Counted from the stretch's first letter, positions 44,746 to 56,309 are shown. The stretch: DNA of 64,000 nucleotides from Megaustenia siamemsis (GCA_032433765.1 JAVIAB010000024.1:9048821-9112820); one strand, 5' to 3'. The notes: generated by a model not told the origin, from the sequence alone. Numbers and translations are program-made.

Positions 44746-45180
44746 TCATCATCATCATCATCATCATCATCATCGAATTCAGTCTACGCATTGAAGGTTG
44801 GCTACCATGGAGCGCAATTCCGCTCTGTCTCTTGCTTTGATGGTGCAGGTTGTCTTAAGCTGTCTTCTCCATCTTCTGATGTTACTCGTCCATGTTAGTC
44901 TTGGTCTGCCTCTGCCTCTTTTACCTTGTATTTTCCCTTCCAATATTACTTTTAGTAGGATGTTGTGTCTTTTAACATGACCCAACAATTTCATTTGTTT
45001 TGTCCTAATTGTGTTTAGTAGTACTCTTTTAATCTTTAGTTGTTTTAAAACCTCATCATTTGTTTTCTTTTCCATTCAATTCCACCTATTCTTCTATAAA
45101 TCCACATATTATTAATTTTCTGCTCTGTTTCCTTGTCTAATGTCCATGTTTCTACACCATACCACCATGTCTAATTCCAT
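44746..45180 (-). mobile_element. Line-C 3' fragment
   Basis: Minus strand: EKKTNDEVLKQLKIKRVLLN TIRTKQMKLLGHVKRHNILL KVILEGKIQGKRGRGRPRLT WTSNIRRW, KARDRAELRSMVANLQCVD. Open for 98 codons. Tail is a nine-unit ATC (minus GAT) run at 44746-44774. Confidence 0.85.
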
Positions 45181-45989
45181 TTAATAATTTATTAAGGGCG
45201 AACGATGACACGGAGTTGTCGTTTGCTGAAAACTAGAGTAAAAGATGACCATTATATTTATATTAAATAGTAAAGGTATTGACATATAGCTATCTGTGGA
45301 AACATGTCTTTTATTATAATCTAGTCTCTGCTATTACAGAGCAACTATTATTCATTCAGAGTAAGTTATGTACCGTTGTAAAATGATGTCAGTAAATTAA
45401 TTACCTTGTTTGCCCGTCCCAGACATTTGATTAACTTTTTATTTATGATTCACTAAATTGGGACACACATCTTCGTCAAGCGTTCATTAAATCCACATCT
45501 GGTTTGTGGCACTGAAAATTTTTAAAAAAAGCACAATCTGGTTTATTTCAGTCATGATGGATGCGATAAAACAAGGCATTACTTCCACGATTACTAATCT
45601 GGCAATGTTCACCACACATGAACTCTCAAAGGAATGTAGAAAGTAATGCCCGTGAGACTTTTATCATTCCAGATAGACATAGATTGGTGCTGCAGGCGAT
45701 GACCGTTAATTGAAGTGGAGCAGTACCAGGCCCTAGCTTTGTCCTGGTTTAGGATGTGTGAGATGGATCATCCCAGAAAAATAAAATAACTAAGGGTGGG
45801 GGAAATCTTTTTAGCGAGAAGGACACTGGGATGTGAATAGAAAAGAAAAGGAACGAGTTTAAACCTCTCGGAAATGAAGAAGTCAAATGTAAAATGAGAC
45901 ATTTCATATGAGCCAACCAGATTCTATAGAACAAGAAACAAGAGGCGATCACAGTAACACGAGTGATCATGGTTGGGAGAAATTAAGTT
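45181..45989. other. No recognised feature
   Basis: AT-rich, unassigned. Confidence 0.4.
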
Positions 45990-47515
45990 CGTTGACATTT
46001 GTGTCTGGTTGACACTTGTGTCTGGTTGACACTTGTGTCTGGTTGACACTTGTGTCTGGTTGACACTTGAGTTTGGCTGACACGTGTGTCTGGTTGACAC
46101 TTGAATTTGGTTGACACTTGAGTCTAGTTGACACTTGAGTTTGGCTGACACTTGTGTCTGGTTGACATCTGTGTCTGGCTGACACTCGTGTCTGGTTGAC
46201 ACTTATGTCTGGTTGACACTTGAGTTTGGCTGACACTTGTGTCTGGTTGACACTTGAGTTTGTTTGACACTTGAGTCTAGTTGACACTTATGTCTGGTTG
46301 ATACTTGAGTTTTGTTGACACTTGAGTTTGGTTGATACTTGAGTTTGGTTGATACTTGAGTGTGGTTGACATCTGAGTTTGGTTGACACTTGAGTTTGGC
46401 TGACACTTGTGTCTGGTTGACACTTATGTCTGGTTGATACTTGAGTTTTGTTGACACTTGAGTTTGGTTGACACTTGAGTTTGGTTGACACTTGAGTTTG
46501 GTTGACACTTGAGTTTGTTTGACACTTGAGTCTAGTTGACACTTATGTCTGGTTGATACTTGAGTTTTGTTGATACTTGAGTTTTGTTGACACTTGAGTT
46601 TGGTTGACACTTGAGTTTGGTTGACACTTGAGTTTGGCTGACACTTGTGTCTGGTTGACACTTGAGTTTGTTTGACGCTTGAGTCTAGTTGACACTTATG
46701 TCTGGTTGACACTTGAGTTTGTTTGACACTTGAGTCTAGTTGACACTTGAGTTTGGCTGACACTTGTGTCTGGTTGACATCTGTGTCTGGCTGACACTCG
46801 TGTCTGGTTGACACTTATGTCTGGTTGACACTTGAGTTTGGCTGACACTTGTGTCTGGTTGACACTTGAGTTTGTTTGACACTTGAGTCTAGTTGACACT
46901 TGAGTTTGTTTGACACTTGAGTCTAGTTGACACTTATGTCTGGTTGATACTTGAGTTTTGTTGACACTTGAGTTTGGTTGACACTTGAGTTTGGTTGACA
47001 CTTGAGTTTGGCTGACACTTGTGTCTGGTTGACACTTATGTCTGGTTGATACTTGAGTTTTGTTGACACTTGAGTTTGGTTGACACTTGAGTTTTGTTGA
47101 CACTTGAGTTTGGTTGACACTTGAGTTTGTTTGACACTTGAGTCTAGTTGACACTTATGTCTGGTTGATACTTGAGTTTTGTTGATACTTGAGTTTTGTT
47201 GACACTTGAGTTTGGTTGACACTTGAGTTTGGTTGACACTTGAGTTTGGCTGACACTTGTGTCTGGTTGACACTTGAGTTTGTTTGACGCTTGAGTCTAG
47301 TTGACACTTATGTCTGGTTGACACTTGAGTTTGTTTGACACTTGAGTTTGGTTGATAATTATGTCTGGTTGATACTTGAGTTTGTTTGACACTTGAGTTT
47401 GGTTGACACTTGAGTTTGGTTGACACTTGAGTTTGGTTGACACTTGAGTTTGGTTGATACTTGAGTTTGGTTGACACTTGAGTTTGGTTGACACTTGAGT
47501 TTGGTTGATACCAAA
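45990..47515. repeat. 17-bp minisatellite, about 90 units
   Basis: Unit GTTGACACTTGAGTTTG with TGTGTCTG, TATGTCTG and AGTCTA variants, arranged in longer repeated blocks (46.2-46.8 kb resembles 46.8-47.3 kb). Three units make 51 bp, so minus-strand frames repeat VSTRHKCQPDTSVNQTQ without stops. Confidence 0.95.
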
Positions 47516-48028
47516 CCTTAAGGTTGACTGTCACTTAAGTCTGACTACCACTTTAAGCTGACTGCAACTTCAATATAACTGCCACATTTAGCTGACTGCT
47601 ACTTGAGGCAGACAGCCACTTGAGGCTGGTTGCCACTTGAGTCTGACTGCTACTTGAGGCTGACTGCCACTTGAAGCTGATTGCTACTTGAGGCAGACTG
47701 CCACTTGAGGCTGGTTGCCACTTGAGTCTGACTGCTACTTGAGGCTGACTGCCACTTGAATCTGGTTGCTACTTGAGGCTGACTGCCACCTGAAGCTGGT
47801 TGCTACTTGAGACTGACTGCCACTTGAGGCTGACTACTATTTGAGGCTGACTGCCATTTGAAGCTGGTTGTTACTAGAATCTGACTGCCACGTGAGGTTG
47901 TTTACCACTTGCATCTGACTGCCACTTAAGGCTGGCTGATACTTGAGGCTGACTGGTACTTGAGGCTGGCTGATACTTGAGGCTGGCTGATACTTGAGGC
48001 TGGCTGCCACTGAAGAGTGACTGCCAAA
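47516..48028. repeat. Divergent continuation of the 17-bp array
   Basis: Units of about 17-21 bp around CTGACTGCCACTTGAGG; older and more mixed than the block at the left. Confidence 0.85.
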
Positions 48029-48184
48029 CTTTGTGGGTGATGTCACAGCGATTTTTATGTTTAAATGTTCACATGTATTCACAAAGAAATGACTTTGTCT
48101 TCTTAGATTTCACATTTATACGGTAGAATCATATCAGTAAGTAAAGTAATACATGTATACAGCTGACACGTAATGCCTCATCGT

Positions 48185-48795
48185 ACATCCACTAGACCGG
48201 CCGTACGATAATCTTACGGTCTGTTGTTTGATGTGCGAGGGGGATAATTTGACGACTAACTGTGTGTCTATATGTTCGGAATTGGAGTCAACAACGATGG
48301 CCTAACATCATCAAGTGCTATACATTTTTTTGTTTTAATGCTACGATCATTATTTTCAAGAGGACGTGAACTTCCGGTCTATTGTGGGTAGGCGGGTGGG
48401 AACAATAGAAGTCTATGCATGAAAAGTGTTCCTTGTTGCAGTTTCCTCATATTCCAAGTCCGGCTTGTTGCAGGAGCTACTGAGTTAAGTGCTCTGTGTA
48501 AACCGTGAGCTGTGTGTCTCATCCGTTTTGATCATGCTTCGATATTCCAATTGTTTACGATGAATGATGATATCGTATGACAGGGAACAGTTGGCAGTGT
48601 TCACTTTCTGTGCGGTTTCGCCTTATGTCTTTTGGCGTGTGCTGAGACTGCTACAATGGATTACAGTTACCTTTCTTTGTTTGGGAGATGAGATATTAAT
48701 TAGGATGATTACGCTGGCACGGGCGGTTGAGCAATTATAGATTTTAATTCGTTTGTAGCGATACCGGGCCTTCCATAAATAAATAACCAAATAAG
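48185..48795 (+). mobile_element. Rep-1, long copy
   Basis: Pair of 16752-17345; tail AAATAAATAACCAAATAAGC AAATAAC. Confidence 0.8.
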
Positions 48796-48911
48796 CAAAT
48801 AACAGCTGACAAGATTGTGAATAAGAATTAAAATCATGTGCGTGAGACACAATGTACTTAGTATCAGACAACATCAGCTGTTCTTTATTTTGTCTGGTGA
48901 ATATAGTATAT

Positions 48912-49083
48912 TTTTGTACAGACCTTCGACACATGATTTTTGGGGTATTGTGGTCAGTATTATGCCCGCGCCGCTTTACACTCCCATAAAAATATGGTAC
49001 CCGTTTAAGGCTCTGTGAAGATGGTAGTAATTAATCAATCCTCTGTAGCCCAGGTCACTAGCTACTGAGCTATCGTGGTTCCC
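48912..49083 (-). mobile_element. SINE-1, 3'-truncated or decayed
   Basis: Retains GACACATGATTTTTGGGGTA and head ACTGAGCTATCGTGGTTCCC; the palindrome and TTTAC tail are missing; B box not recognisable. Confidence 0.7.
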
Positions 49084-49194
49084 TGGTCAGCACCCGTAAG
49101 AGATAATCAATTACTTTGATGGAAATCTGTGTAATCGCGGTATTTACTTGTAGAGAAGACCTTGTCGGTAGGAGACCTATTTCATCGTGAAGAT

Positions 49195-49565
49195 TTCAAT
49201 CTTGCTTGCTTGCTTGCGTTCGCCAGATGACTAAAGGAGTACACCTCTTCATCATCCGCCCTTAAAAGGACGTTAAGTGGGTGTGTCTGCGTTGTGTTGT
49301 GGTTTGCAGTATAACTGTGACATTTGCGCCTTTTGGCCCAAACATTCGATTTGAGCACGACGTTTTTGAGTACCGGGTTGTCTTCCCTTTTCGATCCCTA
49401 CTCGCTTGGCCAGACTTGACAGGTTAGTCTGTTACTAGAGACACTGCGGAGAGGTGGAGCAGAGTCTGGATGGCTCTGGTTCACCGATCCTGGCGCAAAC
49501 TATCAGCTGTGGGTCGCTGACAACTTCCAGCTCTGCTACTGTGAGGCGCGCCTTCGCCTCCGATT
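49195..49565 (-). mobile_element. Rep-2 with GCAA tail
   Basis: Left side (3' in minus sense) is CTTGCTTGCTTGCTTGCG, then CGCCAGATGACTAAAGGAG and CATCATCCGCCCTTAAAAGG; right end GCGCGCCTTCGCC. About 370 bp, no coding trace. Confidence 0.75.
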
Positions 49566-49774
49566 TCAATCTAAAATTCAGCAGATGAAATGAGATCATG
49601 TTCATAGTTCTACAGCGATCATTCAGACTTGAATCCCGAACCGTCTTATGAAGGCAGCTGTCTGTTTCAGTGATTCGGGTAGAGTTTCTCTACCAGGGAG
49701 GGGGGCGTGGGTCACATTGACACCCACAGATCTATGTACTGAAGGCAATCCTCTAAGATGTACTTTGTTCTTCT

Positions 49775-50215
49775 TCTGCTTCTTTTCTCTTTCACTGATA
49801 CCTAAAAGGTGTCGTGGTTTATATCATTTGTCGTTCTTGTGCCGCTCGAATTGTCTGAATTAGTGATTTCCCTTTGTTGTTACATGTCTCTGTCACTGCA
49901 TCTATCCATCTTCTACTTTTCTCTTTCACTGAAACCTAAAAGGTGTCGTGATTTATATCATTTGTCGTTCTTGTGCTGCTCGAATTGTCTGAATTAGTGA
50001 TTTCCCTTTGTTGTTACATGTCTCAGTCACTGCATCTATCCATCTTCTTCTGGGTCTTCCTCTTGGTCTTTTCCCATGCATTCTCGAGAAGAACGCCCTT
50101 GATGGTGATTGGTGAGGATTCATTCTGACCAGGTGGCCGAACCATTTAAGTTGTTGTTCTATATATTCTTGGCAGGGTTTTGTTCCTACCATTTTTCTTT
50201 GTTATCATATTATTT
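49775..50215 (-). mobile_element. Line-L C-terminus with duplicated 3' end
   Basis: Minus strand: EYIEQQLKWFGHLVRMNPHQ, HGKRPRGRPRRRWIDAVTET, IRAAQERQMI then stop. The 3' part is present twice with a period of 134 bp (CTCGAATTGTCTGAATTAG at 49845 and 49979). Boundaries of the first unit are about 49785-49918. Confidence 0.8.
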
Positions 50216-50379
50216 TACGTAAAATGCATAGACTTTTCATTCCTATTCTGAGTTTGGGCAATATTTGATTTCTGTTCATAGTTAAAACAAACAAAAAATA
50301 ATAAAGGACTCAGCCTTAATAGCAAAAAAAAAAAAACAGAAGTAATGGTAATAATAAATAAAAAAAAACATCACCGCAA

Positions 50380-51095
50380 TGTACAATAAAGACAAGTGGA
50401 ACAAGAGTGAGACAAGTAAATTAATTTTAATACTTCGGAACATTGTTAACCCCAGATGGTAGATGTGCAGCAGAGGTGAGACGCAGAATAGCTCAGGCAA
50501 AAGCAGTTTTCCAAAAAAATAAGGCAGATACTATGCAATCCATTATTGACTATAGAAACGTAAAAATTGTATTTAGTATTTCTTGTTTTTCATTTTTTGT
50601 TTTTTAAGACTTTATCATTTGTTTTCTTTTTTTCCCTTTCAAAAGGAAAAAGAGTTCATAAATGTTATGTTGAGCCAGTCTTCACATAGGGATGTGAATC
50701 ATGGACAATAGGATAACAGACAAGAAAATCACTGGAGTATGTAGAAGTGTGCTTTTATAGAAGAATGTTGAGAAAACCATGGTAACAAAGAAGAGTAATG
50801 AAAACGTTCTGAAAGAGGACAAAGCAAAAAGAGAGCTAATTTCCAATATTAGAAAGAAACAATCATCATTTTTTGGCCATGTAATGAGAAGAGAACAGCT
50901 GGAATATATTGTACCAACTAGAAAATTGAGGGACGAAGAGATAGGAGGAAGCAAAGAGAAAAGATATCAGGCAGTTTAAGAGAATGGCTTGGCAGAAGGT
51001 CAACAATAGAAATGATAAATAACTGTCGAGATAGAAAATTGTGGAGGGATATGATCACCTACGCCAGGAGGCCCGGTATTTGGTGATGATGATGA
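50380..51095 (+). mobile_element. Line-B, 3' half
   Basis: Plus strand: GTLLTPDGRCAAEVRRRIAQ AKAVFQKN, then after a patch RVHKCYVEPVFTYGCESWTI, NIRKKQSSFFGHVMRREQLE YIVPT, and a GATGATGATGATG tail at 51083-51096. The interval 50566-50640 does not belong to Line-B (see findings). Confidence 0.85.
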
Positions 51096-51279
51096 TGTTC
51101 ATAGTTATTATTAGTTACAATACCGGAAATGATCTTTTTTCCTTCGTCACGAGTTCACGAAGAAACATTCTCGAACCATCTTTCTCGAGCTCTCTATTTA
51201 AAAGTTTCTGACACCAAATCTGCAACTCAATCTCACCAAAAGTAACATCTAATTTTGCCGCTTTCTTAAACAGAAGGTA

Positions 51280-51551
51280 ACGTAGTAAACTAAAGAACCC
51301 CCGTCACGCCAAGTGGCGTATAGGGAATATGGTGTTAGTGACTATACATTTTACAGACGCTCGGCACATGATTTTTGGGGTAATGTGGTCGGTATAACGC
51401 CCCTGCCGCTTTACTTTCCCAGAAAAAAAATCCAGTTAAATAAAAAAAACCCATTAAAGGCTGTGTGAACCGGAAGCCACGGTTTGGGATCGAACCCTAC
51501 CTCTTGTCTTTTGTAGTCCAGTTCACTAACCATTGAGCTATTGCGGCGCTC
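51280..51551 (-). mobile_element. SINE-1
   Basis: CCCCGTCACGCCAAGTGGCG at left, B box reverse GGGATCGAACC near 51486, head GCGGCGCTC. Flanks CTTAAACAGAAGGTA (51265-51279) and CTTAAACATAAGGTA (51552-51566), one mismatch. Confidence 0.85.
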
Positions 51552-51902
51552 CTTAAACATAAGGTACCTTCTCCATTTCTCTGTTGCAAGTTGTAATAAA
51601 GATTTATATTTTTTTAAAATTCCGATTACTGATTTTTCACTGTAAAATAAACACAAAACGGCATAAAGCAGCTAAACTAATAAAATAAGACAAGACAAAC
51701 TACGATAATTCAGCAAAAGCATTCTTCTGGTATAAAACATTAACTATTAAAAATAAACCCAAAAATCCAAACACGAAAACAAAACACGCATATCTAATAT
51801 TGTACCTAAATCCTGACCAAGTTTATTTTCCGACATTTTTAGACACGTTTTATTTTCCTGGTTGGATTTCTTTATTTAACTTTAATAATTTATCTGTTTT
51901 AC

Positions 51903-51928
51903 CTGATGAAGGCTTGCGCCGAAACGTC
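51903..51928 (+). other. Hammerhead-ribozyme-like core
   Basis: CTGATGA (51903-51909), A, GGC-TTGC-GCC (51911-51920), GAAAC (51921-51925), GTC (51926-51928). The zero-loop stem III would require pairing of two copies through the ACGT palindrome. Candidate Penelope-like element piece. Confidence 0.45.
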
Positions 51929-52056
51929 GTAGTTTATCTTATCTTTCTATTAGTTTACTGCTTCATACAGTTTTATGTTAATTTTAGTTCTTCTCTTCAG
52001 ATCTGTCCAGTATTTATTGTTTTATATATTTTATAACTTTGCCTATCCCCATCTAA

Positions 52057-52705
52057 CTATTCATTCACTGAGTGGCGTCTCAACATCGAAGGTTGGCTAC
52101 CATGGAGCGCCATTCCGCTCTGTCTCTTGCTTTGATGGTGTAGGTTATCATAGGCTGACTTGTCCATCTTTTGATGTTACTCGTCCATTTTAGTCTAGGT
52201 CTGCCACTTTTACCTTTTATTTTCCCTTCCAATGTTACTTTTAGTAGGCTGCTGTGTCTGTTAACATGCCTCAGAAATTACGTCTGTCTTGTTCGAATTG
52301 TATATAGTAGTTCTTTTTTTTTATTTTTGTTTTTGTTTTTTAAGACTTTATCATTTGTTTTCTTTTCTTTCCATCCAACTCTACCTATTCTTCTATAAAT
52401 CAACATTTCAAAGGCTTCAATTCTCTGTTTTGTTTTCGTGTCTAATGTCCATATTTTCTGCACTATACAGGAATGTTGCGAGAAGATATAACATTTTGTT
52501 ATTCTTAATTTTAGCGCTGGTGTTATTTGTTTTGATGTTAGTATATTTTTCATGACATTAAAATTACTTTTTGCCATTCCTATTCTTTTGTTTATTTCAG
52601 TTTTACATTTTGCATCACTGGTTATAATATGCCCAAGGTAGTTGTAGCTCTGAACTACAGTTCCTTGAGACAGCCACTACTAGACAATCTTGTAAACTAT
52701 AATTA
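52057..52705 (-). mobile_element. Line-C, AATGA-tailed copy
   Basis: Minus strand: VQSYNYLGHIITSDAKCKTE, MAKSNFNVMKNILTSKQITP ALKLRITKCYIF, TKQRIEAFEMLIYRRIGRVG WKEKKTNDKVL, TSNIKRWT, KARDRAEWRSMVANLRC, then GACGCCACTCAGTGAATGAA T. This 3' end is the closest relative of the 53-bp array unit. Confidence 0.85.
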
Positions 52706-52711
52706 AAGAGG

Positions 52712-52940
52712 CAGACACTGAGAGGAACATTGATGAGAGAGGCAAGAGCAGTAGGAATCGGCTCCCTCAATGAGATATACCTGCTTGCACAGAACAGAGA
52801 AAAATTACGAGATTTGATAAAATATCTTTAAAAGAAATTGAAAACTGCTAGAACAAAAAATTTAGATAAGAGAATGAGTATCTTGGTCTACGCCTTGTGG
52901 GCCGGCTACGACTCGAAAGGTGAATACATAGATAGAAACT
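52712..52940 (+). mobile_element. Line-F 3' end
   Basis: Plus strand: RHxxRNIDERGKSSRNRLPQ in one frame, RTLMREARAVGIGSLNEIYL LAQNREKLRDLIKYL in another, then the 3' UTR and a GATAGA tail. It directly abuts Line-C. Confidence 0.8.
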
Positions 52941-53402
52941 ATAATTTCCCCAATCACTGAGTCTTATACGCAGCTGCTCATTTTAAGCTGAAAGTGCCAC
53001 TTTAGTTTTCATCTCAGCAATGGTGCTATATGTGTAAATTATGATTCCCTGATAAAACTACATTCTATTCATTGTTGACACTGATATTTTATTGGTGTGG
53101 TTCCATTTTGTGACAACAATACGAATATTCCAGAAACAAATGAATTTATGTGCGACTGTTAATTTAGTTGAAAAATATTTGTGGCAAGATTTGTTTCAAA
53201 ACTGTGATTAATGTGACCCTCTCTGGGGTAATGTAATCAATTTGTAACCACAGATTGTGTAAACAAAATAGGTTATAGTGAATCTTATCATCTATGTTAA
53301 TGTACCGAAGCAGAATAATACACTTTAGTATTCAGAGTTGAGAAAACATTAGCAACACTACTAAAAGTTTATCAACAAACAGCAGTGTACAGTATTTGAT
53401 CG
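52941..53402. other. No recognised feature
   Basis: AT-rich, unassigned. Confidence 0.4.
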
Positions 53403-53655
53403 TATTTCAATATTCCGATTGTTTACGATGAATGACGATATCGTATGACGGAGAACAGATGGCAGTGTTCACTTTCTGTGCGGTTTCATCTTTTGTCTTT
53501 TGGCGTGTGCTGAGACTGCTATTTTGGGGACTATAGTTACCTTTCTTTGTTTGGGAGATGAGATAGTAATTCGGATTATTCCACTGGCACGGGCGGTTGA
53601 GCAATTATGGATTTTAATTCGTTTGAAATGATACCGGGGCCTTCCATAACCATAA
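53403..53655 (+). mobile_element. Rep-1, 3' part
   Basis: TTCGATATTCC-like start through CACTGGCACGGGCGGTTGAG to GGGGCCTTCCATAACCATAA. Faces an inverted copy at 53893. Confidence 0.75.
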
Positions 53656-53892
53656 AGTGTATAGTGAGAGTCCAACTTCTCCCCTTTTTAACTACTTTAC
53701 AAACGTCATGTCTTTCTTGTTTGTTAAGGTCATACCAGTTTACCGGTGATGGCTCTGGGAAAAATAACCTCCTGATAAGAAATAGAAGAAATATATGTAC
53801 TGGTCACGGTTGTCTGCTTTTCTCTCAAAGTAGCATTTTAGTTTCATCATAAAAGCGTTGCTTGATGTACGATTGAAAATAGTTATGGTTTT

Positions 53893-54335
53893 TTAAAGGA
53901 TCCGGTATCACTGCAAACGAATTAAAATCTATAATTGCTCAACCGCCCGTGCTAATGGAATCATCCGAATTACTATCTCAATAAATATTCAAACAAAGAA
54001 ATGCAGTTGCAATCACCATCCTACCAAACACAACACAGGTCCAAAATAAATCATTTGTATGATAACACTGACAGTGAACGCATCGGAACTGTCCCTCGTC
54101 ATACGATATCATCATTCACTGTAAGAAATCTGAATATAGAAACAGCATCGGGATGAAACACACAGCTCAACGGTGTGCACAGAGCACTAAACTCAGTAGT
54201 TCCGGCAGCAAGCCGTACTTGGAATATGAGGGAACTGGAACACGGAACACTTTTCAGACATTGCCTCAACGGTTCCTGTCGCCTATCCGCCATATTGATC
54301 GGAAGTCCGAAAAGTATGTGACCTGAATGACATTA
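53893..54335 (-). mobile_element. Rep-1, inverted partner
   Basis: Begins GGATCCGGTATCACTGCAAA CG; includes CGTCATACGATATCATCATT and CGCCTATCCGCCATATTGAT. A second small piece is at 54420-54480. Confidence 0.75.
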
Positions 54336-54419
54336 AGGATGGCAACGATTGAATAGATGTAACAGCGATGAAAAAAAGACTGACCAAAGCAATCATTCAG
54401 CTCTGCACGGAGTGTCGCA

Positions 54420-54480
54420 GTGCCTCAACAGTTCCCTGTCGCCTATCCGCCATATTGACCGGAAGTCAATTAGTTTTGCT
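54420..54480 (-). mobile_element. Rep-1 small piece
   Basis: CAACAGTTCCCTGTCGCCTA TCCGCCATATTGACCGGAAG T repeats 54268-54310. Confidence 0.6.
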
Positions 54481-54939
54481 TTGTTTAGCCGACAATGATA
54501 AATAAAACAATAAAACCGATAATGGCAAATGAAGATATTCTGAGGAAACTACATTCCTCTTATTCTTGAGAATTATCTTTTATTGGAGTGATTCAAATAT
54601 AGAACACTGGAAAGAACATATGAATATTCTAGAATAGTTCATTTTTATGGTGTTAATATTTTAGTCCAAAAATCATTTACGAGAAAAAATATGACAAAAG
54701 TTAACAAATTTAATCTTCTCCGGTGTAAAATAACACAAATTTAACCACAAATGTTTCAACAATATAAGTTATAGCGCCTCGTATGATTATTATTAAAGTG
54801 ATGTAGAAGAATTATACTAAGTCATGACTCAGGCCTGAGGGAATGGCCTAAGGCCACTAAATTACCGTCAACAAACTGCTATGCGGTAACTGTCCTGATA
54901 TGTGTGGTTGATAAGCTATTGTAGAAATCAATACGTAGA
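54481..54939. other. No recognised feature
   Basis: AT-rich, unassigned. Confidence 0.4.
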
Positions 54940-55318
54940 GTCATATTTGTCAAAGTCACTGGACATGCGGGAGTCCGGGGAAATAAAAGAGAGGACAGGG
55001 TAGCTAGCTGTGCTGTCGTCATAGACGATGTAGCAATGGATCACGTGGAAATCATTAACGCCGACATCTGAGATGCGGGAAGGGCACATAACTTTGGCAA
55101 CCATTAGTCCACGTCACTCCTTCGCATGAAATAGACGAGAGTTATGATGGGCACAGTCAAAGGGGAGAGCATTGGTCGACTCAGGAAAGGGTTTATCAAC
55201 CAACACAGAGCTGGAGTCGCCTTTCGCTGGACGCTGAGGGACATACTGAGTCGAGGATCTGATCAATTATAGACATAATCTGAGTGCAATGATGATAACT
55301 CACAAATAACTCAATAAC
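54940..55318 (+). mobile_element. Line-H, RNase H end to 3' terminus
   Basis: Plus strand: IFVKVTGHAGVRGNKREDRV ASCAVV (54946-55020), the last RNase H motif (H-x-G-x-x-G-N-x-x-A-D in the family, here with E-D), then MDHVEIINADI-DAGRAHNF, FINQHRAGVAFRWTLRDILS RGSDQL and CNDDNSQITQ. Two stops and a frame break. Confidence 0.8.
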
Positions 55319-55669
55319 ATGATCTCTAAGCAATAATTGTCCATATTTTTTTTCTTCAGCTAATAGATTTTGCAAAGAAAGTAAGTTATAGAGAAACGCT
55401 GTTAGAGTGAATAAGAAATGACGAAACGTGTGCACGTGGTCACAATGTGTTAATTCTTGGTGATTCAAAGACTTTTACCACAAAGGTCTTTTCTACAAGA
55501 ACATGTCCGCTACTTCCGTTGGCTATCACGGAACGAGATTTAACTCTCGATCTTGCCTCGATGGCTATAAGATGATCACGTTGCTATTGGTGTTCTCCTG
55601 CCTATAGCTTGATATTGACTAGCCCTCTTTTTGGTCTTGTATTCTTTATCTTGGGTTTTTCCCATTTCA
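55319..55669. other. No recognised feature
   Basis: Unassigned. Confidence 0.35.
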
Positions 55670-55945
55670 TCATCATCATCAAGTTCCGTACCTGCTGGCG
55701 TAGGTGATCATGTCTCTCCACAACTTTCGATCTCGACAGTTATTTATCATTTACGTTGTTGACCTTCTGCTAAGCCATTCTCTTAAGCTGTCTGGTATCT
55801 TTTCTTTTTGCTTCCCTCTATCTCTTCGTCCATCTATTTTCCCAGTTGTTAAAATATATTCCAGCTGTTCCCTTTTGATTAAATGGCCAAAACAATGATG
55901 ATTCTTTCTTCCTAATATTGAAAATATTTTCCCCATTTAAATTGC
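55670..55945 (-). mobile_element. Line-B 3' fragment
   Basis: CATCATCATCATCAAGTTCC tail, then minus strand GREWLSRRST, KQKEKIPDSL, HCFGHLIKREQLEYILTTGK. Confidence 0.8.
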
Positions 55946-56309
55946 CTGTAAATAAACGATAGTAAATTATTGTGTACCTGTGTGTGAGTAAGATAGTTCA
56001 GCGGATTAGGAATTCGATCCTGCTTCCGATCGTTCAGTGTTCTTTGTTTTTTTTCCTACTGCTGATTATTTATGTTTCTTTTTCTATTATTGAGTATGTG
56101 TTTGTTTTTGTTATGTTTTTGATTATGTCAGATATTTTGTTGTTGTTGATTATTTGTGATTTCTTTTTTGTTTACGAGTGTTGTAACATACCACTTCCCC
56201 TGAAATGATTCGCTGACTTATCACCTCTGAAGTTTCCCTCTATAATAATGTTAATTTGTTATTATTTGTATCTTAGGTTTCAAATTAGTCGACCATGTCA
56301 ACATAAATT
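55946..56309. other. No recognised feature
   Basis: T-rich; unassigned. Confidence 0.35.

Noticed and set aside
46203..47534. Minus-strand frames of 84-203 codons (KCQPDTSVNQTQ repeats)
   Set aside because: Three 17-bp units equal 17 codons, so all frames repeat. No signal peptide or flanking exon.
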